From: Jacaranda mimosifolia | Taxonomy: Eukaryota; Streptophyta; Magnoliopsida; Lamiales; Bignoniaceae | Direction of reading: 5' to 3' | Assembly (NCBI GenBank): GCA_018894105.1 | Contig: CM032128.1 | Location: 15,605,001-15,669,000, forward strand | DNA: 64,000 bases | Shown here: piece by piece, positions 1-12,650 of the stretch | Position numbering within the stretch: the stretch's first letter is position 1 | Layout: every line of letters begins with the position of its first letter | Translations under genes and position numbers: made by a program | The notes under the pieces: model-generated | What the model saw: only the letters and a program-made list of their open reading frames with translations | What the model was told of the DNA's origin: nothing | Databases searched by the model: none

Positions 1-459
1 CTACATGATTGATGTAAATTATTCCCAAAAATCAGCTAGAACTTGTCTTCTATTGTATGAAAATTATTCTTTGCTATCTGAAATTTATCTTTCCTTATAT
101 TGATTTTGACAACATATTTTTATATTTGATGAAGCACATCATATCTATTATTTATGGAAGGAATATCATGTTGCTGATCTTAAATTTAAACATGTTCTCA
201 TTATGGCTAGATTCAATGAACGTAATATATGGAATGATTGACTAACGATTTCTTTCCTTTTTCTACTATCTTTTTCCCATTTGATAATGTTTTAATGATT
301 TAAGGAAATAGCATTTTTCTGCATAGACATATTAAATTATCTTTAAATAATTTGCAGAGAATTCATAAGTCTCGTCCGGATTTGCCTTCCATATATAACT
401 GGAGTTTGACTTACCTTTTGCATAAAAAACCATCGAGATTGATTCTCATATTTTTCATA

Positions 460-687
460 CTAGGAAAATATATCATTCTTAGCTTTGAATCTTGCATCTC
501 TAACTTGCTGAATAAATTTATCTGATTTAGATGCCATAATTATTCTTTCCTTAATTATCTGTTGGAATTTGCCATGCGTTGGAATATATTTTCCATATTT
601 AAAAGATCTTTTGTAGATTCTAGCCTGATTTATATCTTTATGATTTAGGAAAGAAATCAATCTTGCCGTTCTTATTGATAAATCCAC
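460..687 (-). other. unrecognised minus-strand ORF fragment
   Basis: A 75-codon open stretch rich in Lys, Ile and Arg. The same frame continues upstream to about 780 with two stops, so this looks like a decayed piece of a longer basic protein. I do not recognise the family. An origin in a plant retroelement or pararetrovirus-like sequence is possible, but no diagnostic motif (CCHC knuckle, DxG protease, RT YxDD) is visible. The flanking 1-459 is AT-rich with no gene that I can support. Confidence 0.25.
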
Positions 688-1974
688 AATTCATGGTGCT
701 AATGGATTTTTACTATAATATCTTGTTTCCTTTTTTGATTCCAACGGACATTTACCTAATTAAGGATTTATAACCATTGGATATGAGCCTACAAATAAGA
801 AAATATGCAGCATTGTTTAGTGAGAATCACTTAGTTGGGAAGAGATCTTTATTAAGTGTCTTGCGAAGTTGTGTGACACTCTTATACATGCTTTGTGCTT
901 AAGTGTTGCTAATTCCTTGCACCTTGTGGTGAAGAAGGTCAAGGGAAGCTTGCCTTCGACAGACCTTAGGGAGATGAGGATAAGGCGGTTTGTGTCTCCA
1001 AGGACCTAGTGGTGAAGAGAGATGGGAGTCGTACCTACACTCGAGGGACCCCATGAAGAGAACAAATCAGCACTTGGTTGCTCTAAAGACCTCTAGGTGA
1101 AGAAATTAGTAGAGCGACACTGTTTTGAATCTTTTACAATGTTTTGGGTTTTGATATGGAAAGAGAGTCTAGTGCTTGCCATGTGGAGTGGTAGCAACAC
1201 GTGCATCAGTCCACAGAGGTTGTGCAAATAAATATAGCAAAAGTTCCCTGGGCCTGTTCATAAAGCAGCTGGTTTCGCAGTGCTCTGGAATTTGCCTTCT
1301 TCTGTCTAGGATTTTGGTTTAGCTCTTTGTGAAGAGTTGGTTTTCACCCTGCTAGGGTGTTCTGATCCTTTACTTTCATATTGTTAAATTACTGTGTTTA
1401 CTTATAAAATATTCTCATATATTAATTGATTTGACAAGTTCAAAATCCTAATTGAAAGCTTAGGTAGAGAATTAGGCTTGCTGAACCTCTATAAATACCA
1501 ATGTCATTTTACTTCTATTTTGACTATTTTATTTGTCACTAGTCTGACTAGTTGTTTAATCGATACTTACAAATTCCTGTCAGTAACTAAAATGGTTTTA
1601 TGCAAAAGATTTAAATTATTTTGAAAGGCTAAAAAGTGTTTGAGTGATAAATTTGCGTTGCATTAAAATCCCTTAGGCTTAATTCATCCCCCTCTTAGGC
1701 TTATAATCACTCTCATGGTGGATACATTGTCCACAAATTTTGGAGTTATAGTTACATGATAATGTTGATTCTAAGTCATTACAAATTACTTTGAAATATT
1801 GAATATTTTGTATCTTAAACATGTTTAAAATGCTTGTTGCGCTTCCATGCTCACTCTTTTCATTAACATTTTCAGATGCGGAGGAGAACTAACAAGGTCA
1901 AGAGATAGAGAAACTTTCAAGTTGTAGTCTTTTCATTGATTTGATTTTGTATAAAATTTATTTTATTTTATTGA
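688..1974. other. non-coding stretch, possible LTR-like sequence
   Basis: No open frame resembles a known protein. The stretch at about 900-1400 is less AT-rich than its surroundings and repeats the phrase 'gtgaagaa' several times. The C/T-rich motif near 1678-1700 resembles sequence often seen at plant retroelement LTR edges. No paired copy, primer site or target duplication was found, so the LTR idea is weak. Confidence 0.2.
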
Positions 1975-2430
1975 GTTGGGACATAACAATAAATTAGTGA
2001 AAATAATCAGTGATAGTATAAAAGTTGTCACTAATTATAGATATTAAGCGACAAAAAATTTATTTTGTCACTAATGATTTTTACAAACTAAATGTAGCAA
2101 TAATGGTATTTAAGTTGTCATCATTGAAAATTAATGACACCCCTAGGGTGACAACTTAGCGACAATCAAAATATTGTCACAAATTATAGTGACAATTTTT
2201 ATTGTCACTAAGTTGTGACCACAGAGGTGTCACTAATTGTTAATGGTAACAATGTAAAACATTAGTTTATGTCACTAATGAGCCATATTATGACAAAACA
2301 AAAATTAATGTCACATAAAAAATATCACTAGCGATAAAATTAAAGCTATTGTCACTTTATACATATCATTGGTGACAATTTTTACATTGCCACTTATTAT
2401 TTTGTCACTAATATTTTTTTTTTTGTAGTA
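1975..2430. mobile_element. CACTA-like transposon terminus (fragment)
   Basis: The segment is packed with short direct and inverted copies of TTAGTGACAA / TTGTCACTAA. That is the usual subterminal repeat architecture of plant CACTA (En/Spm) elements. It ends at about 2430 in TTTTTTGTAGTA, which read on the minus strand is TACTACAAAAAA, one base from the CACTA hallmark terminus. The element would lie to the left of 2430. The opposite end and a transposase were not found, so this is a fragment or a non-autonomous copy. A 3-bp target duplication cannot be tested without the other end. Confidence 0.5.
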
Positions 2431-2954
2431 CACCTTTTTCCATTTTATTTTTAATCAATTAATTTATTTCTCTCTTTGTACACATAGACATTCATATTAC
2501 TGTATATTATAGACATAGATGCGCATGTTTACAGTATGAGCTCATGTAGCATTGTTTTTCTTTTTCATTTTTTTTTTGGTTTCTTTTGTGTGCAAAACAA
2601 CATCATTTTTCGCACAGGGTGCTTAGTGGACTGGTACATTGTGATTTTTTTGTGGATGTTATCCTGGAATTTTGTAATTTTTTTAGCCCTATACAGAATG
2701 TTTAGAAGAAAATAGCAATTTTTGCTTTTTTGGCTGTTTTTCTTGGGCATCAATTGTGTGATGAGAACTAGTGTTCTTTCAAAAGAGTTTTTAAACCCAA
2801 TAATTGAAGTTGATGAAAACCTTAAAACTACACTTTTTTCTTCAATTTCAAAGAAATCCCTAATGGCAATTCTCTCAAATTATGAACAAGAAGAAGAATA
2901 TGACAAGAAGTCATCATTGGTAGCATCCTCAGTTCGCATCACAATTACCTCCAC

Positions 2955-3198
2955 TCTTAGTCAAAGCTGAGCTAGCTTCCACAGCCAATGCTATCATCTC
3001 CTCAACTTGAAGCTGGTGCCTCAACCAGCTTAACGACCACACAAAAGTAGATCTGACCTGGCTATAGCTCCTCATCATTGCTCGTTGTTGGTACAACATA
3101 TCAACACTATTCATTGGAATTTCATATGAAACAAGCAGTATTCCTCTGTAAAATGTAAGTAACTTTAACATGATAAAGAAATTCCTATAGTCTTCCAT
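2955..3198 (-). other. exon-like segment, unrecognised protein
   Basis: The minus strand keeps about 80 open codons with normal protein composition, ending in VEASSALTKSGG directly before a GTAATT donor-like site at about 2950. A plausible acceptor (TTTTACAG) lies about 45 nt into the open frame. This looks like one or two exons of a host-type gene, but I cannot name the family and found no neighbouring exons. It could be an orphan gene fragment moved by a transposon; the CACTA-like end at 2430 is nearby. The plus-strand open frame at 2722-2970 has no support. Confidence 0.3.
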
Positions 3199-3794
3199 TC
3201 TTTCAAATATTGAAAACCTCTATACACAATTTAGATTAATGGTTAATAGAGCAATCTATTTTCACACTTTTGAGTTTCAAGCCTTTTCAATTACATTTTT
3301 ATTTCTTCTAGCATTGGGCTTTTTTGTTGCGCAATTGATGGATTCCCTTTCTAATTGAACTTTGGAAATGGTAATTTGAGGATTTGTTTTCTAAAATTTG
3401 TGAAGATTGAGTCTTTGATTTCTAAATTTTAGCTTTACATGGTCTTTGGAAGGCTCAAGCTTTTAATCAAAATTGAAATAAAAAGTTGTCAAACGACTAA
3501 AACAAGTGAGTCTCCATTAATGTAAATACTAAATATTAATGGGTTTGTCATAGGGAGAGCTTGCACTTGCATTGGGCGAACTACTGAAGTTGTGGAAACT
3601 CAGGTCCTCTGGTTGAACTCTAGGTGCTCCTTGTGCATTTAAGGAAAAAACTTGCTATTTTGCACCCATTTTAGTGGGTAGAACCAACATGATTCACATG
3701 TTAGTTTTATACCTAAATAGAATTTGAAAGTGAAATATTTAAGTGATTCATGTAGTGTTGTACTACCCTATTTTTTCACTTGTAAGTTTGTCAA

Positions 3795-4077
3795 ATAATA
3801 AGTGATTCATGCAGTGAAATAATAACTTTGGCTTGCGTGTTGATGTTTGTGATTCTTTAGTAGTTGTTGTGACCCAATATGTTGTGATTCTTATTTCCAA
3901 TTTTTCAATGTATTTCATCCTTTTGGCTATCTAAAGTAATAAAGTTTGATATTGAATAATAAGCTTAGCTTGCTTTTTGATCTATCTTGATTCTTTAGTA
4001 ATTATGGTGATCCAATACATTGTGATTCTTAGTTCCAAATCAATGTATTGTCATCATTTTCGCTATCTAAAGGGATA
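3795..4077 (+). repeat. imperfect tandem duplication, ~140-bp unit
   Basis: Two consecutive diverged copies. Each holds TTCTTTAGTA, then TTGTGATTCTTA, then GCTATCTAAAG, and these blocks recur about 140 bp apart (about 3849-3933 and 3988-4073). There is no coding potential. The surrounding 3240-4280 is otherwise AT-rich intergenic sequence in which I see nothing else. Confidence 0.6.
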
Positions 4078-4289
4078 TAGTTTTATGTGCTTTATGCTAT
4101 TATATTTAGTTTTTATTGTATATTTTTGGCAGAAGTAGTGGAACTATAACGTACAGTGGGATATAAAGAACTGTATTGGTGCCTTCTATGTTTCCTTGTC
4201 TGGTTTCCTGTAGATATGAACTTGGATTTATCTAATTAGATTTAAAAGTTAACAATTTATCTGTTTAGAAAGATGATAAATAATTTCTC

Positions 4290-5710
4290 CTCAGGATCTC
4301 TTTGATGGTATTGGTACCAACTGCACAAGCCAACTTCATCCTTGTGACCGATGCCTCATACTCAACTTCATTGTTATTGGTATGAAATGCAAATCTTAAT
4401 GCATACAACTTTTCATCATGAGGGTTCAAAGGACTATCTCTGCTCTACTGCTGGATTTGTGGCTGATCCATTTGTGCAAAGGGTTCAGGTTGGAAGAGAA
4501 CTTTCCACGTCTTCTTCCATATCTTTCATTAGGAAGGCTGCTAAAACTTGTGCTTTAGAGGTGGGTCAAAGGAGATACTTGATCCTGTATTCACTCAGCT
4601 CCACTACCCATTTGACTAGTCTTTCTGAGGCTTTTGCATTGCTGACTATCCTCTTTAATTGGTAATTGGTGAGCACCATAATTTGATGAGTTTAAAAGCA
4701 GGGACGGAGCTTCCAAGTTAAGGCCAACTTTTCGATAGGAGAGTGTCATACTTTGGGACCTTATAAAAGGTGGTTGACATTGTATATTGGCTAGTGTTCT
4801 TTTCCTTGCTCGCACACCAGGGCAGTGCTAATTACAACGTTAGTGGTGGTCAGGTAGAGGTATAATGTTTCACCCATCCTTAGCTTTGTCAGCAATAGGG
4901 GTGATGTCAAATACTCCTTAAATAGTAGGAAGGCTCTGTCACATTCATCATTCAACTTGAAAACCTTGGCTCATCTCCAGATTTTGAAGAATGGTAGTTC
5001 CTTCTCGGTAGAATAGGAGATAAAGTAGTTCGATGCAACTAGGCATCTAGCCAACATTTGCATTTCCTTAATATTATGTGGGGGGTTGGTATTTGTAACA
5101 TTGGTTTAATCTTATCAGTGTGGGCCTCGATCCTATGCCTCAACACCATGTTTCCTAGGAATTTTCCTTTGTGCATGTTGAAAGCACACTTTGATGGATT
5201 GAGCCACAAACTAAATCTTCTCAGGATATTGAAACACTCTTCTAGGTTAGGAAGTGACCTCTCTACTCACAACTTTTTACCAACATATCATCAATGTACA
5301 CCTCCAACACTATACTCCATAAAGAATTATAGAACTATTCTTCTGAGGCTAAATAGATCTGGTTATATCCCTGGTATGCATTAAGAAAGTTCAACATCTC
5401 ACATTATGCTGTGGAATCCACTAGCGCGTCACGGGTTCTTTGGGCAAGCTTTGTTCAAGTTATTGAAATCAATATACATCCTTCATTTTCCATTGGGCTT
5501 GGGCACCAGCACCACGTTGGTTAGTCTTTTAAGCTATTGACTCGGCCGGATGTATCTTGCCTTCAAAGGTTTATCTTATTTGATTTCGTTCCACTTCAAA
5601 GTTTCTTCTCGTCTACTGCAGAGGTCGCACATTTGGATCCATCCAAGATGGTGCATAATGACTTCAGGGGAGATTTCTTATAGGTCCATCACACTCCACG
5701 CAAATATGAC
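4290..5710 (-). pseudogene. Tat/Ogre-type Ty3/gypsy RT-RNase H remnant
   Basis: Read on the minus strand with frame changes, the order matches a Ty3/gypsy pol. A pre-RT FAWS block is near 5700. The RT start TNVVLVPKPNGK lies near 5520, followed by RMYIDFNNLNKACPK. The end of RT and the connection follow near 5050 (RCLVASNYFISYSTEKELPFF). RNase H is near 4900-4580 (KLRPCF, then RLVKWVVELSEY). A block YALRFAFHTNNNEVEYEA near 4380 resembles the extra archaeal-type RNase H typical of the Tat lineage. At least ten stops and several frameshifts make it non-functional. The region between the RT start and the connection is shortened. No LTR belonging to it was identified. Confidence 0.8.
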
Positions 5711-5846
5711 GCGGTTGTCTCTTAAGAAATGGATAGTATGGAGAAAATCCTTACCCATATTCAAGGAGAAGAAGATGGACAAGTGTAAGAAAGGCAATTT
5801 AGGGAGAAAGTATGTTTTCTACCTTGACTTCTTTCTTTCATTGTAA

Positions 5847-7231
5847 AAAATCTTAATTACTTTATTTTTTGAATAATTTTTTATAATGAATAATATCATT
5901 AAAGTTATTTTTGTGTTTATAATATTATTTTTAAATTTCAGATAAGTTATAATGTGTTTGTGTTTAATTATGTGATTGTAATTAGTTATAATATAATTAT
6001 TTAATGGAGATCAATTAAAAATTATAATACAATTTCATTGTACTAAAGATAAAATTCAATGTCAGAATTTGATGGAGATGAAACAAAATGTGTTTTTATC
6101 ATTCAATTAGAAATATGGGGATAAAAATAAGTTTTATCAAATATATTATATTATTTAGTTTATAATTAGTTTCATACCTATTATTTGGTAAGTATAGGAA
6201 ATTTTAAATAAATACTTGATCAAGATCTCCTTAACCATAATAGTGCACATTAGATACTTCTAACTTATTTCATGTTTGTAGTATCCATGATTGTCAATGG
6301 ATCAGATTTTAATCCAAATCCATATTTAATGAATTTGTTGTTGGATTTTCGCTATCCACAAGACGAAAGACAAAATTATATAACAATGATCCTATATAAT
6401 ATCAGGTCAATTTTGAACAAAGATATTGATGATCAGTTTCATATTCGGACAACACTGATTTGACCCGAATTTAATTTGTTATAGTCCGTAGCCTCGCATC
6501 CAACTTAGACCATTAATATTGGTATATGGGTTATGGGTTTGATTTATACTTAAACTGAGTTTTATAAATAACTCACTATTTCAATTATAAACTCTAAATT
6601 AATACTTTTTCTACAATATGCTACACCGGAATAGCTATCTTTGTATTATGAATTCATATAGTAAATGAATATGCACTTAAATGTGATATGAGACTTCAAT
6701 TTCACTAGATGGTTACAACAATAGAAAGAATAAAGCAACATTAATGCTAATGTAGGTTTTGTTAATATAAATTTCTAGTAAATTATTATTTTAACTTTTA
6801 GAAAAATAAGCTTTGTGAAATATATGTTTTGAACTTTTAAATATAATAAAAATTATAACATGGAAAATTTTAATTTTTTAGAAACAAATTAATTAAAAAG
6901 AAAAATTGAAGTTTCTCAAAAGTCATAAATAATTTTCTAATTTTTCTAGTTTAAGAAAAACGTCATAATAAATTATAATATCAAACAGTGAAATTTTAAA
7001 CCCCCCAATTACGTCATAATTCATCTTATAATATAAGATAAAGAAATTAAATTTTGTAGAAATTATTTATACACAAGGAGGAGCCAAGAGGAGATAATTT
7101 TTTTTTGGGGGAATTCATTTTTGGAGGGAATCAAGCTTTTGGGGGCAAGTATGCTAATTTGTTATGTAGAATTAATAACAAATGAAATTGTTACCACTTA
7201 TATGGAACCAAATGTTGGGTAGAGAAAGGCA
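5847..7231. other. AT-rich intergenic sequence
   Basis: Very AT-rich, with short open frames only (longest 63 codons at 6272-6463, resembling nothing known). I see no gene or element boundary here. The last 60 bases resemble sequence just after 16215, which would fit a transposon inserted into a pre-existing repeat. Confidence 0.5.
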
Positions 7232-7312
7232 TAGGAGTGTCAATAGGGCGGGGTGGGGATAGCCCCCTGTCCTCATGAGGCCAAAATGGTCCCCATCTCC
7301 ACGGTGGATACT

Positions 7313-9954
7313 TGCAGCATCCCCTCTCGGGACAATCTCTAAGCTGAGATGTCACTTCGATTCAGTCTTAAATCAACACCCACAAGTCAGAACAATAGGC
7401 CTATGAATTTTTTTTTCAGAATTCACCAACAACAACAAGCTTCAACTTAGTCAAGTTTCCAGAAAAGCACCAGATACAACATAACATGTTCAACGAAATA
7501 TATACATGAAGTAATTCTTAATTCAACTTACAAAACACAACATCTCAATGCATAAGATACTATTCAAGAAAACCCAAAGCACACATGGCTGCTAATGCAT
7601 TACAAAAATAGATTCCTTGTCCAAGCCTGATATCTGAGTCCATCGCCTAATCTCTATCTGAACAAAATCAAAATAATACAATCAGGTAAGTTCTAGGACT
7701 TAGTGAGGGATAAGGTAACAACAAGCAGTAAGGATTTGTTGAGGAGGAATCAACTAAAGAAATCATCAATTAACAATCAGAACATGAACATATTAGGATA
7801 CAAGCATTCAGGACCAGATTACAAACAGATGAGATTTCAGCCAGTTAGGATCAGATTGCAGACATATCAGATTACAGGCAGTCAGGATACAGTTAGGTAA
7901 AATAGACCCGATTAACTGATGTAATTCAACAGATCATAATAGAACATGTGTACCAGATATTCCTTATTCTAGTTAAACTGAACTTACCCAAGCATGGCAG
8001 CTTGGTACAAACTTAGAGGATACAGTTAAAGTAGAACAAACCTAAATAACATATACAACCAACAAATCAGAATAGGACATGTATACTAGATGTTCCTTAT
8101 TCTAATCAAACTGAACTTACCTAAGCATGATGGCTTGGTGCATGGCAAAATGCCGTTAGATAAATAGATAACCAAACTGTAACTGATAACAGGACGGTCA
8201 GATAACAAAAAGTAATCGATAACAAAACGGTAACAGATAACAGAAAGGTCAGATAACAAAACAGTCATATAACATAACAATAATAGATAATAGAGGAGAG
8301 TTCTAGGCGTTAGAACAGACATGACAAAGATCTTATCAGAAGCACAATCAACAGAACAACCCTCATAGGGGTATACACATCAACTTACGGATAACAATTA
8401 AAATCTCAAGTAATTAACAGATGTCAATAATCAAGATGCAATATAGTACAAAAATCTGTTTAACCGTCTAAAAGGTTTTTCACAATGACAGATAGGTGTA
8501 AAAAAGTACCAAATTGGCAGATCCTCATAGAGCATACAAAATAAATACCTAGGAAATTAGACCCTCACCTCCGTAGTTTCAAAAAATTGCAGTCACTGCC
8601 TACTTGTCTGTAGGACCCACTTCTTCATCACCTAATCCAAAAGAATAGGTTCACAGTCAAAATCCTCAAAGGACCCCATAATCACAATTACACGAATAAT
8701 ATTCTAAAATCTATAATAATTCGGTCAATATGGCAGTTATGGTTCGATCAATATCATCATTACGGAACACGCTAAATATGCCGGTAATACAGGAATATAA
8801 TCAGGTCCTTAATTACTAAATTAACCTTACAATGGTATACTAAATCAATAATGACAGTCCAATTATCCTTAATAACCCAAATTTACCACTTAGGTCTTAA
8901 ATCCACAAAATTAGTGTTTAATCACTTAATTATCTCAATTATCCTAAAGTTATCATATGGATTAAGAATGATGCCATGCATGGTGGGCCTGAATTTGTAT
9001 TATCATATCCTTCATCTATCTGGACAATATACAAGATTCGGCAAGTAAATAATAGTACAAATATCAATCTCGACTCCGGTTATTACCCAAGATCCAATTG
9101 GAATTCTAGATTCACAAACTAATTACACCACCATGATCGTCACGACAAGGCAATAATTCTTCCTCAACTTTGCCGCTGTTGCCGAAAATGGCCAACACCC
9201 CACCGTTTGACGCCTTTTAATGAGAGCACTCCAACGCCCCAAACAATTTCTGCATCCACCACCAGGAAGGCCTTCAATTGGCCGAAAAACCCAACTAGCC
9301 ACCTTCACGATGCCACGCACCATTGCATTCAATATGGCTTCGCTGGTCACCGATTGGCGAAATCAATGCCACCAACTCCCGAGCTGAACCCATCAAGACC
9401 CATACCTTGGTCGCGTCCAACGGTCGTGGGAGACGAGCTACCTACAACTATTGCCGCAAGCTCACATTAGGATTTAAGTTCCCGGTGGTTTGTTGGCCGG
9501 AATGGTGGGTTATATGTGGTGTCAATGTAATCTTGGTAAAGAGGGGAATGAGTTGGATGGTTTGGTTTCCTGAAATGGGCCGTCGCTGGAGGAGTTCGCC
9601 GAAGAGGTGAGGAAGAGGGCTCCGGGGAAGAAAATGAGAAAATATGGTGGGAGAGGGCAAAAGCTATATAAAGAATAACTTTCAAAAATCTTAATTCGAC
9701 CTCCAAAACTCCTACCCAGCCTCCAATCAAGTCCTTCAAAGTTCAACCCACTTCAATTTCAGTCCCCAACCTTTTTAGTGCATAACATTAGCCCATTTGA
9801 CCAAAAGGAAGCTCCATTTTGACCCACAAAACTTCCAAATATTGGTCAAGCAAGTTTCCTCAAATTGCAATTCGACCCAAAAACTTCCAAAAATAATTAA
9901 ATAAATAAATTTGAGGAAATTTCCTCCAATCATATAATTTCCAGGGGCGTTACA
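7313..9954 (-). repeat. 3' LTR of Tekay A
   Basis: On the plus strand it begins near the block CCCTCTCGGGACAA, followed by the AAGCTGAG motif shared by all LTRs of this family here, and ends GGGGCGTTACA at 9954. On the element strand the start is therefore TGTAACGCCCC, the usual TG end. The GC-rich stretch at about 9120-9620 gives several overlapping open frames in all directions, but these are transcribed LTR sequence, not genes. A TATA-like TTTATATAG lies at about 9675 on the minus strand. The segment at 8150-8300 is a degenerate repeat of the GATAACAG type. Confidence 0.8.
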
Positions 9955-10050
9955 ATCTCCCCTTAAAAGAATTTGGTTCCTAGATTCTCACATAAGTATT
10001 GTTCTGCCTGGCAGAAAATGAGTAGACTTGGTCAATTGGTCTACTATTAC

Positions 10051-10257
10051 CTATATGCTGACATATCTTCCTCGGGCTGTTGGTAGACCTGCTATAAGTC
10101 CATAGCGATCTGCTTTTATTTCTAATAAGGGATTGAGAGTAGCTGTACCAACTATATCGGTCGCTGATGCTCTACTTCCACTATCTGGCAGGTCAAACAT
10201 ACTCGCACATAATCTACAACATCTTTTCATTCCATTCCACCAGAGTTGCCTCTTCAA
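10051..10257 (-). pseudogene. integrase zinc-finger fragment (Tekay A)
   Basis: The minus strand reads KRQLWWNGMKR and, after a one-base shift, DVVDYVRVCLTCQ, the second half of the HHCC zinc-binding domain of a Ty3/gypsy integrase. EHQRP follows, as in complete elements. The frame is broken by the shift and by stops after HQRP. The catalytic DDE core is absent. It lies just inside the 3' LTR because everything between the zinc finger and the LTR has been deleted. Confidence 0.75.
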
Positions 10258-10589
10258 GACCCATTACATCTTCGTGCCTCTCGGATGTATCGTATATCTT
10301 ATATTGTGTGCCTCATCTAACAATCACTCCTTTATTTCTTCTGGCACATATATTTTCTTACGAAATAGAAGAATGCCTTGATTATCGGCGTTGAACTCAG
10401 ATTCTCCAGAACTTTCGACCTTTTTCTTCTATTTCATTATCCATATATCATTGACTTGTGGCTCGTCGCATTTCATCCTGTAATTCGGACTGCACTTATC
10501 TCTGCATCCCACTTGCTGTATTAATTTCAACACAGCACCCGTTTTTAGGCTTTTTTATGCTTCTACTGCTAATAAGTGAGCCATTCTAG

Positions 10590-11095
10590 GCCTTCAGCTC
10601 AAGGCGTTGGCTACTATATTTTCTTTACGGGTGATAGGTGATGGAAGAATCGCAGTCTTCTAGAATTTCCATCTATCAGTTTTATTTTATGTTCAGATCC
10701 TCATTCCGGTCAAATGGTTGACCTTTCTAAGTTAATTTAGTCAACATGTAAGCTATTTCAGAAAAGTTCTATACAAATCTTCTTCAATAACCAATAAGAT
10801 CCAGAAAACTACGAACTTCTGTCATGTTTTTCGGTCTTTTCCAGTTGACTACTGCCTTTATCTTAGAGGGATCGACCTCTACCCCATCCTGGGAAATGAT
10901 ATGCCCAAGAAAAGCCACTTTTTTCTCATTGTTATATACTTCAAGAGGTTCTTGTTCCACTTGCAAGGCTCTCACTTCCTCAAAGTTAGACTGCTCATAA
11001 GGCGTAAGGGTTTGTCGTATCTCCAATCTCAATCCCTCAACAAATTTCTTAGTCCTACATCCTTCTTATAGGTCTTCAAACTTTATCTCACAATT
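10590..11095 (-). pseudogene. gag-RT-RNase H fusion fragment (Tekay A)
   Basis: Reading on the minus strand, about 40 residues of gag-like sequence (KKFVEGLRLEIRQTLTPY, then ALQVEQE) run straight into the end of RT (VAFLGHIISQDGVEVDPS, then MTEVRSFLDLIGY). An RNase H tail with ENIVANALS follows near 10620. The zinc knuckle, protease, RT catalytic part and most of RNase H are missing, so an internal deletion has joined gag to late pol. The longest uninterrupted frame is 10784-11032. Not functional. Confidence 0.75.
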
Positions 11096-12243
11096 CATAT
11101 AATTTCCAGGGGTGTTACAGTTTCCCCCTTAAAAGAATTTGGTCCCCAGATTCTCACCTGAGTACTGTTTTGCCTGGCAAAAAATAAGCAGACTTGGTTA
11201 ATCGGTCTACTATTACCCAGATACTAACATATATTTCTCGGGCTGTTGGTAGACCTGCTACCGTCCATAGTAACCTGTTCCCATTTCCAATCAGGCATTA
11301 AGAACGGTTGTAGCGATCCTATCCGTCGTTGATGCTTTGCTTCCACTATCTGGCAGGTCAAACATTCTCGCATATAATTTGAAATATCTTTTTTTTATTC
11401 CATTTCGCTAGAGTTGCCTCTTCAAGGCCCGATGCATTTTTGTGCCTCTCAGATGTATTGTATACTTGTCTTGTGTGCCTTATCTAACAATCTCTCCTTT
11501 ATTTCTTCTGGCATGCATATTTTCTTACGAAATAGATGAATACCTTGATTATCTACGTTGAAATCAGACTCTCTAGAACTTCCATATTTTCTTTTTGTTT
11601 CATTATCCATATATTATTAACTTGGGGCTTGTCGTAAGTTAGACTGCTCATAAGGCGTAAGGGTTTGTCGTATCTTCGATCTCAATCTCTTAACAAATTT
11701 CTCAGTCCTATATCTTTTTTGCAGGTCTTCAAACTTTATCTCTTTTCTATTTACCTTCAGATCTACTAGTATGGAGGAATCCCACGAAGTACTAATTGGA
11801 AGGACCCAGGAGTTTTCATACCTTAGATATATTTGCTAGTCAGATTCGTTTGTCCATAACTTTAGTTCTGATAGGTTTAACCCTTACATTCGAGATGCTA
11901 GACACAGGTGTAGCATTTCCTTACTCCAATTTCTAGACATTCCTTAATTCATATTCCTATGTTTTACTTGTTTGATCCTTCCAGTGATTAAAGGGGTACT
12001 CCAAAAATTCCTTAAGACTATCATTTGATGGTTTCTATCATGCTCTCAAGATTCTTAACCCAATTTACTCATCAATAATGTTATAAGATTCTCTACCTTT
12101 GGAATACATTTTTTCCCAACATGGTCATCCATCTATTAGATTCAACTTTAATAGATATCACTCATCTAAAGCCATAGCTCCAAACCATATTACTCTAACC
12201 AATAACCATTCGTTTATATGCCTGACATACGAGAAGTAAGAGG

Positions 12244-12650
12244 TTACATAATAGTTGGCCACCCCGATCATAACCATTCACTTCCTTAATGTCGAGCATT
12301 ATCCCAAAAGTCCATTTCCTATTCAATTCCTCGTTTAATCCCATAATCAAACTTTATATTTTTCTATCAAAAATTTCATTTTCCAACAGTTGTATCCTGT
12401 CATAACTCAAGTATTCTTTAACTCATGTATATTTTTCTATCCAAAATTTGATTACATACTAGTTGGCCACCCCGATCATAACCCTTCACTTCCTTAATGT
12501 CGAGCATTATCCCAAAAGTCCATTTCCTATTCAATTCTTCATTTAATTCCATAATCAAACTTTATATTTTCCTATCCAAAGTTTCATTTTCCAAAAATCG
12601 TATCCTATCATAACTCAAGTATTCTTTAACTCATGTATACATATCTAAAG
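12244..12650. repeat. 208-bp tandem duplication in Tekay A leader
   Basis: The block starting TTACATA.TAGTTGGCCAC occurs at 12244 and again at 12452. It continues through GTCGAGCATTATCCCAAAAG to ACTCATGTATA with few differences. It lies between the primer site and the gag-derived scraps and has no coding capacity. The rest of 11760-12860 shows no gene and corresponds to the untranslated leader and decayed gag. Confidence 0.8.

Larger units (their letters stand above)
9935..11740 (-). repeat. tandem duplication inside Tekay A
   Basis: Copy 1 (about 9935-11094) runs from the last 20 bases of the LTR, through the purine tract and integrase scrap, to a gag-derived block. Copy 2 starts at about 11095 with the same LTR tail (CCAGGGGTGTTACA), repeats the purine tract and integrase-side sequence, then jumps directly to the gag-derived block near 11640. 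Copy 2 therefore lacks the portion equivalent to about 10480-10985. Because an LTR edge is present inside the body, the duplication arose after integration or by template switching. Confidence 0.75.

Noticed and set aside
460..780. Possible endogenous pararetrovirus fragment
   Set aside because: I considered it because of the basic composition, but no RT, protease or coat motif is visible, so the family is left open.
9120..9750. Cluster of overlapping open frames on both strands (60-95 codons)
   Set aside because: They fall in the GC-rich core of a chromovirus LTR, and the homologous stretch of the second LTR (14840-15480) has different frames. No domain is recognisable.
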